Positions 7,510-13,541 of a stretch of DNA of 17,045 nucleotides are shown here, in pieces; the first letter of the stretch is position 1, and every line of letters begins with the position of its first letter. The stretch lies in assembly GCA_045635885.1 (NCBI GenBank), contig JAZTWO010000078.1:1-17045 (forward strand). The letters run 5' to 3'. The notes under the pieces were generated by a model. The model worked only from the letters and a program-made list of their open reading frames with translations. It was not told where the DNA came from and did no database searches. The position numbers and the translations under genes were made by a program. The DNA comes from RGIG4608 sp045635885 (GTDB taxonomy: Bacteria; Bacillota; Clostridia; Oscillospirales; CAG-272).

Positions 7510-7510
7510 G

Positions 7511-7546
7511 AAAAAACCTCATTCTTATGAATGAGGTTTTTTCTAT
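7511..7546 (+). terminator. Intrinsic terminator of tRNA-Lys
   Basis: A perfect 14-bp stem, AAAAAACCTCATTC (7511-7524) and GAATGAGGTTTTTT (7529-7542), with loop TTAT. It starts two bases after the CCA end. The A-run mirrors the T-run, so it could also work for transcription from the right. Confidence 0.92.
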
Positions 7547-7595
7547 TATTCTATCCGATATTAGCATACACTGAATCAAAAAAATTAAATAAGTA

Positions 7596-7624
7596 TTGTA
7601 AAAATGCAAATTTTGTGATATGAT
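7596..7624 (+). promoter_or_regulatory. Promoter of the LRR protein gene
   Basis: TTGTAA at 7596-7601, a 17-bp spacer, then TATGAT at 7619-7624, preceded by TGTGA, which supplies an extended -10 (TGA before the box). It sits 35 bases before the ATG. Confidence 0.6.
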
Positions 7625-7658
7625 TAAAATAAACTAATATGGTTTTTGGGAGGTAAAT

Positions 7659-8666
7659 ATGAAAAAATATATAGTTGTGTTTTTAGTTGTAGTTGTATTG
7701 TTGTCATCCATAGTTGCGCTTTTTATGGCTACTGGTAATAATGATGCGGGTGGAAGAGAATATACCGTGTCTCAAACACCTGTTGTAAAACATACTCATT
7801 CTTATGGGAACTGGAAAACAGTAACATCCTCTACTGAAACGGAAGAAGGTTTGGAAGAGCGCTATTGCGAATGTGGAAAAACAATAAGCAGAGTTACACC
7901 GAAAAACTTGCCTGTTTCAAAAGGTCTTAAATTTACGCTTTCGGAAAATGGTGAAGAATATTCGGTTTCGGGTATTGGTGAATGTAGTGATTTGGATATT
8001 GTTATACCAAGCATGTATCAAGGATTGCCGGTTACAAGTATAGATGCTATGGCATTTTATAAAATAAAAACCATAACAAGTGTTGCTATGCCAAAAACAG
8101 TGAAGAAAATAGGGACAGCCGCATTTATGGAATGCTCTTCACTTGTAAGTGTGTATTTTCCTGATTATTTAGAAGAAATTGGATTATCTGCTTTTATGAA
8201 TTGCACATCTCTTAAAAGACTGGATTTGCCTGAATCTTTAGAATGTTTTGGAAGATATGCGTTTTCGGGTTGTGTTAAACTTAAAAAAGTATATATTCCC
8301 GATACCATAACCGTTATTTCTGAAGGTGCTTTTGGTGAATGTACACTTCTTTCAAGCATAGAAATTCCGAATTCCGTAACAAGCATTGAAACTTTTGCGT
8401 TTTCATCGTGTACATTACTTTCGAATATAAATATCCCTGATTCTGTAACAAGTATTGGTAATATGGCATTTAGCTATTGTAAACTCCTTAGAAAAATAGT
8501 CATTCCTAAATCGGTAATTACAATGGGAATGGGTGTTTTTACTGGATGTGATAGCCTTACGATTTATTGTAGATTTTCAAATTCAGTAGCGAATACATAT
8601 GGTTGGGATAAACAGTGGAATTCCTCTAATGTGCCTGTTATCTGGGGCTATTTGCATGATAAATAA
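7659..8666 (+). CDS. Membrane-anchored BspA-like leucine-rich repeat protein
   Basis: The 335-residue protein begins with a Lys-Lys pair and a hydrophobic segment (about residues 4-24) that reads as an uncleaved anchor or signal peptide; there is no lipobox cysteine. A small module at about 45-80 follows (HTHSYGNW...EEGLEERYCECG). About eight LRR_5/BspA repeats of 23 residues then run from roughly 112 to 300, with the pattern IPxSVTSIxxxAFxxCxxL. A short cap ends the protein. Such proteins are displayed on the cell surface and often bind host or neighbouring-cell ligands; the ligand here is unknown. No LPXTG or other sorting signal is visible at the C-terminus. GGGAGG (7648-7653) lies five bases before the ATG. 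It has its own promoter and terminator, so it is a single-gene unit between housekeeping genes. Confidence 0.85.
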   Translation: MKKYIVVFLVVVVLLSSIVALFMATGNNDAGGREYTVSQTPVVKHTHSYGNWKTVTSSTETEEGLEERYCECGKTISRVTPKNLPVSKGLKFTLSENGEEYSVSGIGECSDLDIVIPSMYQGLPVTSIDAMAFYKIKTITSVAMPKTVKKIGTAAFMECSSLVSVYFPDYLEEIGLSAFMNCTSLKRLDLPESLECFGRYAFSGCVKLKKVYIPDTITVISEGAFGECTLLSSIEIPNSVTSIETFAFSSCTLLSNINIPDSVTSIGNMAFSYCKLLRKIVIPKSVITMGMGVFTGCDSLTIYCRFSNSVANTYGWDKQWNSSNVPVIWGYLHDK

Positions 8667-8678
8667 TTTAATGAAACG

Positions 8679-8708
8679 AAACGGTGAGATAAAACTCACC
8701 GTTTTATT
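8679..8708 (+). terminator. Intrinsic terminator of the LRR protein gene
   Basis: The stem AAACGGTGAG (8679-8688) pairs with CTCACCGTTT (8695-8704) over a six-base loop, followed by TTATTTAT. It starts 13 bases after the stop codon. Confidence 0.88.
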
Positions 8709-8761
8709 TATATGGAATAATATAAACATGAATAATATTCACTAAATAATTAAAAAAATCC

Positions 8762-8790
8762 TTGTAATATTGACTTTTATGTGATATAAT
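8762..8790 (+). promoter_or_regulatory. Promoter of pyruvate kinase
   Basis: TTGTAA at 8762-8767, a 17-bp spacer, then perfect TATAAT at 8785-8790 with TGTGA directly upstream (extended -10). It lies 46 bases before the pyk start. A nearer TTGACT at 8770-8775 is only nine bases from the -10 box and is unlikely to be the -35. Confidence 0.7.
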
Positions 8791-8835
8791 TTAAACGGAA
8801 TAGTTTGAACTTTTATATTATAAAGGAGAAATAAT

Positions 8836-10254
8836 ATGAGAAAGACTAAAATTGTATGTACAATTGGACCTGCTACGGAAAGCGAAGAAAAGCTTCGTGA
8901 ATTGATGCTTGCGGGCATGAACGTGGCTCGTCTTAACTTTTCACACGGTACTCATGAAGAACACAAAGTAAGAATTGATAGAATTAAAAAGGTTAGAGAG
9001 GAGCTTGGTCTTCCTGTTGCCATTCTTCTTGACACAAAGGGTCCTGAATACAGAATCAGAACCTTTGAAAATGAAAAAATTTATCTTAAAGACGGTGATA
9101 CATTCACATTTACAACAGAGCAGATTGTTGGTAATCAAGAAAGAGTAGCGGTTAGCTATACAAATCTTCACAACGATCTTGAGGTTGGAAACAAGATTTA
9201 CGTTAACAATGGTCTTGTTCACTTTGTTGTTGAAGAAATTAAGGGAACTGACATCATCTGCAAGGTAACTGCAGGTGGCGAACTTTCAAATAGAAAGAGC
9301 ATGAGTTTCCCCGGTAAAGTGCTTAAGCAGATTTATCTTTCTGAGGTTGATAAGTCAGATATTCTTTTCGGCATCGAGCAGGACGTTGACTTTATTGCTT
9401 GTTCATTCGTTTCTTGCAAGCAGGATATCGACGACGTTAGAGCATTCCTTGATTCACACACTCACAACGATAATATTTCACTTGTTGCAAAGATTGAAAA
9501 TCAGCACGGTGTTGACAATATTGACGAAATTTGTCAATCTTGCGACGGTATTATGATTGGTCGTGGCGATATGGGTGTTGAAATTCCTTTTGAGGAACTT
9601 CCTAAAATCCAAAAGCACCTTATCACAAAGTGTCGTCTTCTTGGTAAGCGTGTAATCACTGCAACCGAAATGCTTGAATCTATGATTTACAATCCCCGTC
9701 CCACAAGAGCAGAAATTAGCGACGTTGCAAATGCTGTTTATGACGGAACAAGTGCTATTATGCTTTCAGGTGAAACTGCGATGGGTAAATATCCCATTCT
9801 TGCTGTTCAAACAATGGCTAAGATTGCAGAAACAACCGAAAATAACATCAACTACAGAAAGAGATTCTTTAACACTGATTTTGAAATTGAAAATAGTGTT
9901 GACGCAGTTTCCCACGCAACCTGCTCAATGGCAATCGACCTTAATGCAAAAGCTATTGTTGTTTGCTCTTTGTCAGGTAGAACTGCTCGAATGGTAAGCC
10001 GTTTCCGTCCCCCTGTGGACATTATTGGTATTTGCGTTGACCAAAAGTCAGTTCGTAAGCTTTCACTTTCTTGGGGTGTTACTCCTGTGCTTGGTGAATC
10101 TGTTCCCACAACGGACGTTCTTTTCTATTCTGCTTATAAGACAGCAAAGGATTTGTTCCATCTTAAATCGGGTGACCAAATCGTTATCACGGGTGGTCAG
10201 ATAAACGGTAAGAGTGGTAATACAAATCTTATTAAGGTTGATACAATTGGCTAA
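8836..10254 (+). CDS. pyk: Pyruvate kinase
   Basis: This enzyme makes pyruvate and ATP from phosphoenolpyruvate and ADP, the last step of glycolysis, in the cytoplasm. Hallmarks are TKIVCTIGPA at the N-terminus, ARLNFSHG near residue 32, LLDTKGPEYRI near 64 (usually GPEIR; a Tyr is seen here), MIGRGDMGVEIP near 240, and the substrate block ending NPRPTRAEISDVANAVYDG near 285-305, followed by SGETAMGKYP. At 472 residues it is the short form without the extra C-terminal PEP-utiliser-like domain found in Bacillus enzymes. AAGGAG lies about eight bases before the ATG. The Nudix gene begins one base after its stop, so both are read from one promoter. Confidence 0.96.
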   Translation: MRKTKIVCTIGPATESEEKLRELMLAGMNVARLNFSHGTHEEHKVRIDRIKKVREELGLPVAILLDTKGPEYRIRTFENEKIYLKDGDTFTFTTEQIVGNQERVAVSYTNLHNDLEVGNKIYVNNGLVHFVVEEIKGTDIICKVTAGGELSNRKSMSFPGKVLKQIYLSEVDKSDILFGIEQDVDFIACSFVSCKQDIDDVRAFLDSHTHNDNISLVAKIENQHGVDNIDEICQSCDGIMIGRGDMGVEIPFEELPKIQKHLITKCRLLGKRVITATEMLESMIYNPRPTRAEISDVANAVYDGTSAIMLSGETAMGKYPILAVQTMAKIAETTENNINYRKRFFNTDFEIENSVDAVSHATCSMAIDLNAKAIVVCSLSGRTARMVSRFRPPVDIIGICVDQKSVRKLSLSWGVTPVLGESVPTTDVLFYSAYKTAKDLFHLKSGDQIVITGGQINGKSGNTNLIKVDTIG

Positions 10255-10255
10255 T

Positions 10256-10795
10256 ATGAATTTTGAAGAAAAAACAAAACAAGAAAACCTTATATTTGAT
10301 GGCAAGGTACTTCACGTTTATTGCGACGATATAATTCGTCCCGATGGCAAGGGGGCAAAAAGAGAATACGCAAAGCATCTTGGTGCGGTTTGCGTTGTCC
10401 CATTAACTGCAGAAAATGAGGTTATATGCGTAAAGCAATTTAGATATGCACACCATAGAATGTTTCTTGAAATTCCTGCGGGCAAGCTTGACTATGCAGG
10501 TGAGGACAGAAGAGAAGCGGCTCTTCGTGAGCTTCGTGAGGAAACGGGTGCGCTTTGTGAAACGTTGACTCATATCGGTGATATAATTCCTTCTCCTGCA
10601 ATTTTGACTGAGAGAATTTCAATGTATCTTGCCGAGGGACTTACCTTTACTGAAACCGAGTTTGATGATGGTGAGTTTATTGAAATTGTGAAAATTCCTC
10701 TTTTTGAGCTTGTAGAAATGATAATGCGTGGTGAAATTGAGGATGCAAAAACTCAAACTGCTATTTTGAAGGTTTGGAATTTAAAAAACAGATAA
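10256..10795 (+). CDS. nudF: Nudix hydrolase, probable ADP-ribose pyrophosphatase
   Basis: The predicted reaction splits ADP-ribose into AMP and ribose 5-phosphate, limiting unwanted protein ADP-ribosylation. The 179-residue protein has the Nudix box at about residues 76-98, with GKLDY at its start and REAALRELREETG at its end; the metal-binding glutamates are in REETG. The upstream RREYAKHLGAVCVVPL block is typical of ADP-ribose pyrophosphatases. The first part of the box holds six residues between Gly76 and Glu83, one more than the textbook spacing. I take the ATG at 10256, one base after the pyk stop, although no good ribosome site is visible; translation is probably coupled to pyk. A GTG at 10214 in the same frame would add 14 unlikely residues overlapping pyk. 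Confidence 0.85.
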   Translation: MNFEEKTKQENLIFDGKVLHVYCDDIIRPDGKGAKREYAKHLGAVCVVPLTAENEVICVKQFRYAHHRMFLEIPAGKLDYAGEDRREAALRELREETGALCETLTHIGDIIPSPAILTERISMYLAEGLTFTETEFDDGEFIEIVKIPLFELVEMIMRGEIEDAKTQTAILKVWNLKNR

Positions 10796-10799
10796 AATC

Positions 10800-10830
10800 A
10801 AAGGGCAAATGAAAATTTGCCCTTTCTTAA
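10800..10830 (+). terminator. Hairpin between the Nudix gene and polA, probable terminator
   Basis: A perfect 11-bp stem, AAAGGGCAAAT (10800-10810) and ATTTGCCCTTT (10815-10825), has a GAAA tetraloop. The T-tract after it is short and broken by a C, so it may be leaky. No promoter is evident between here and polA, so polA may depend on read-through. Confidence 0.65.
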
Positions 10831-10842
10831 AAGGATAAAGAA

Positions 10843-13413
10843 ATGAAAAAATTACTTGTAATTGACGGTAACTCGATACTGAATCGTGCGTTTTACGGAG
10901 TGAAGCTCCTTTCTAACAAGAACGGACTTTATACAAATGCAATTTTCGGTATGATAAACATAATAAACAAGCAGGTTGAGGCAGTAAAGCCCGACTATGC
11001 AGCGGTGGCGTTTGACCTTAAAGCACCGACTTTCCGTCACAAAATGTATGATGCATACAAGGCAGGCAGACACGCAATGCCTGACGAGCTTCGTGAACAA
11101 TTTCCATATGCAAAACGAGTTTTGCACGAAATGGGATTTGCCGTTCTTGAAAAAGAGGGATTTGAGGCGGACGATATTCTTGGCACACTTGCAAAAAGGG
11201 CAGAGGAAAGGGGGATGGAAGCTTACGTTTTAACGGGCGACCGTGACTCACTTCAGCTCATCACAGACAAAACTACCGTGCTTCTTGCCACAAATAAAGA
11301 TACGCTTGTTATGGATAGAGCCGCATTTTTTGAAAAATACGGTGTGGATGCAAGTCAATTCGTTGACGTTAAGGCACTTATGGGAGATTCCTCGGATAAT
11401 ATTCCCGGTGTTGCCGGTGTTGGCGAAAAGACCGCACTTAAGCTCATCTCTGATTTTGGCTCACTTGATAATATTTATGAAAATATTCCAAGTGATAAGA
11501 TTGGCAAAAGTGTAAATCTCAAGCTTGCGGAAAACAAGGACAACGCATATCTTTCAAGAACATTGGCGCAGATTTGCACCGATGTGCCTCTTGAAGAAAC
11601 CATTGAGGATATTGAATTTTGGGGCTTTAGAGAGGGTGCATATGATCTTTTTTTGGAGCTTGAATTTATGGGCTTTATCAAAAAATTTGGTTTGACAAAG
11701 TCTGCAAATGCGCCAAGTGTGCAACAGGAAATTATTGAGGGTGAGCAGCTTGGATTTTTCGTTGACAATATTGTAACGAATGCCCCAAAAAGCGAAACTA
11801 TTGTAACTCTTGATAAGCTTTTGGCACTTGATAAATCAATTCCATTGGCTCTTTCTTTTGAAAATGAAAGATTATATTGTGCAAATGAAACCGAACTTTT
11901 TGTGTTTGAGGGGACACCAAATTCTGCAAGAGAATTTTTGTGCGATACTGAGCGTAATTTCATTATGCACGATTGCAAGAGTGCATATCACATGCTTGCG
12001 GATGTTGGATTTACCAACTGCTATTTTGACATTATGCTTGCGGCATACGTTCTCAATGCTGGAGAGGGATCATTTGATCTTGAAAGACTTGCAATGGCGA
12101 ATTTGTCGCTTATGATTGACGAAAATACAAAAAAAACACCTGTAATTTACGAAATATATAAAATTCTTAAACGAAAAATTGAAGAATTGAGTTTTGAAAA
12201 GCTCTTTTACGAAATTGAAATGCCGCTTGCTTGTGTTTTGTTTGAAATGGAGCATCAGGGCTTTAAAATTGACCGTGAAGGACTTTTAAATTACGGACTT
12301 CGCCTTGATGAAACTATAAATGAACTTGTAAGCCGCATTTACGGATATGCGGGTAAGGAATTTAATATAAATTCCCCAAAGCAGCTTGGTGAAATTTTGT
12401 TTGAAACCTTGATGCTTCCCCATGGAAAAAAGACCAAAACAGGATATTCCACCAATGCAGAGGTTCTTGATAAACTTCGTGCCTACCACCCGATAATTCA
12501 GGATATTCTTGATTATCGTCAGGTTGTGAAATTGAAGGGAACTTATGTTGATGGTTTTATTAAGCTTCTTACCGACGAAAATAAAATTCACACAACGTTT
12601 AAGCAAACGGGAACTGCAACGGGACGTCTTTCTTCTGCAGAACCTAATTTGCAGAATATTCCAATCAGAACAACGCTTGGCAGAGAACTTCGTCACTATT
12701 TCATTCCCCAAAATGAAAATTATGTGCTTGTTGATGCGGACTATTCACAAATTGAATTGCGCCTTCTTGCTGCCATTTCGGGCGACGAAAATATGATTTC
12801 GGCATTTTTGTCGGGTGTGGATATTCACACTTCAACCGCCGCAAATGTGTTCCATGTTCCTGAAAATATGGTAACTGGTGAACTTCGTAAACGTGCAAAG
12901 GCGGTAAACTTTGGTATTGTTTATGGAATTGGCGAATTTTCTCTTTCAGATGATCTTCACATTACAATGAAAGAAGCAAAAGAATATATCGAAAGCTATA
13001 AAGCAAGCTATCCTCTTGTTGATAAATATCTTAAGGATATTGTTGACGAGGGCTATGAGCACGGATTTGTGTCAACTCTTTATGGTAGAAGAAGATATAT
13101 TCCCGAATTGTCAGGGCAAAATAAAATGCTTAAGAAATTCGGTGAAAGAGTGGCTATGAATAGCCCCATTCAGGGAACTGCCGCAGATATAATCAAGGTT
13201 GCGATGATTAACGTTAATCGCCGACTCAAAGAAGAGGGAATTGATGCAAAGCTCATTCTCCAAGTCCATGATGAACTGCTTGTCGAGTCGCATAAGGATT
13301 GCTCCGACCTCGCTTCAAAAATCTTGCGCGAGGAAATGGAAAACGCAATTTCGCTCCCTGTTCCGCTTTCGGTTGAATTGACCATTGGAGAAACATGGTA
13401 CGATAATAAATAA
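10843..13413 (+). CDS. polA: DNA polymerase I
   Basis: PolA fills gaps in excision repair and removes RNA primers. The 856-residue protein has three parts. The 5'-nuclease spans about 1-290, with DGNSILNRAFYG, EGFEADDILG, TGDRDSLQL and GDSSDNIPGVAGVGEKTA. A degenerate 3'-5' exonuclease-like domain follows. The polymerase has motif A DADYSQIELR (Asp631), motif B RAKAVNFGIVYG (Lys686, Phe690, Tyr694) and motif C QVHDELLVE (Asp810). In the exonuclease domain the first acidic pair reads Ser338-x-Glu340 where proofreading enzymes have Asp-x-Glu, so proofreading is probably lost, as in Bacillus and Taq enzymes. The ATG at 10843 follows AAAAGGAT. It lies 47 bases after the Nudix stop with a hairpin between them, and a strong terminator follows. 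Confidence 0.96.
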   Translation: MKKLLVIDGNSILNRAFYGVKLLSNKNGLYTNAIFGMINIINKQVEAVKPDYAAVAFDLKAPTFRHKMYDAYKAGRHAMPDELREQFPYAKRVLHEMGFAVLEKEGFEADDILGTLAKRAEERGMEAYVLTGDRDSLQLITDKTTVLLATNKDTLVMDRAAFFEKYGVDASQFVDVKALMGDSSDNIPGVAGVGEKTALKLISDFGSLDNIYENIPSDKIGKSVNLKLAENKDNAYLSRTLAQICTDVPLEETIEDIEFWGFREGAYDLFLELEFMGFIKKFGLTKSANAPSVQQEIIEGEQLGFFVDNIVTNAPKSETIVTLDKLLALDKSIPLALSFENERLYCANETELFVFEGTPNSAREFLCDTERNFIMHDCKSAYHMLADVGFTNCYFDIMLAAYVLNAGEGSFDLERLAMANLSLMIDENTKKTPVIYEIYKILKRKIEELSFEKLFYEIEMPLACVLFEMEHQGFKIDREGLLNYGLRLDETINELVSRIYGYAGKEFNINSPKQLGEILFETLMLPHGKKTKTGYSTNAEVLDKLRAYHPIIQDILDYRQVVKLKGTYVDGFIKLLTDENKIHTTFKQTGTATGRLSSAEPNLQNIPIRTTLGRELRHYFIPQNENYVLVDADYSQIELRLLAAISGDENMISAFLSGVDIHTSTAANVFHVPENMVTGELRKRAKAVNFGIVYGIGEFSLSDDLHITMKEAKEYIESYKASYPLVDKYLKDIVDEGYEHGFVSTLYGRRRYIPELSGQNKMLKKFGERVAMNSPIQGTAADIIKVAMINVNRRLKEEGIDAKLILQVHDELLVESHKDCSDLASKILREEMENAISLPVPLSVELTIGETWYDNK

Positions 13414-13426
13414 TGTATAAAATATC

Positions 13427-13457
13427 AACAAGCCCACATGTGTGGGCTTGTTTTTTT
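13427..13457 (+). terminator. Intrinsic terminator of polA
   Basis: A perfect 12-bp stem, AACAAGCCCACA (13427-13438) and TGTGGGCTTGTT (13441-13452), is followed by further T residues to 13457. The spacing from the polA stop is 13 bases. Confidence 0.92.
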
Positions 13458-13467
13458 ACCAAAAGGG

Positions 13468-13496
13468 TTGAAAAATCTTGTTTATAGGTGTATAAT
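13468..13496 (+). promoter_or_regulatory. Promoter of the collagen-like foldase gene
   Basis: TTGAAA at 13468-13473, a 17-bp spacer and a perfect TATAAT at 13491-13496. It lies just after the polA terminator, and the -10 box ends 45 bases before the ATG. Confidence 0.75.
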
Positions 13497-13541
13497 GAAC
13501 TCATAATCCTGCCGAGGAAAAAACGGAGAAAGGAAAAATAT

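Noticed and set aside
7434..7658. Integrated element at the tRNA-Lys 3' end
   Set aside because: No integrase gene and no direct repeat of the tRNA 3' end were seen downstream in the window.
10214..10255. GTG start extending the Nudix protein by 14 residues
   Set aside because: It overlaps the end of pyk, lacks a ribosome site, and the ATG at 10256 gives the usual family N-terminus.
13488..13541. GTG start extending the collagen-like protein by 18 residues
   Set aside because: It overlaps the -10 region of the likely promoter; the ATG at 13542 has AAAGGA and directly precedes the membrane segment.
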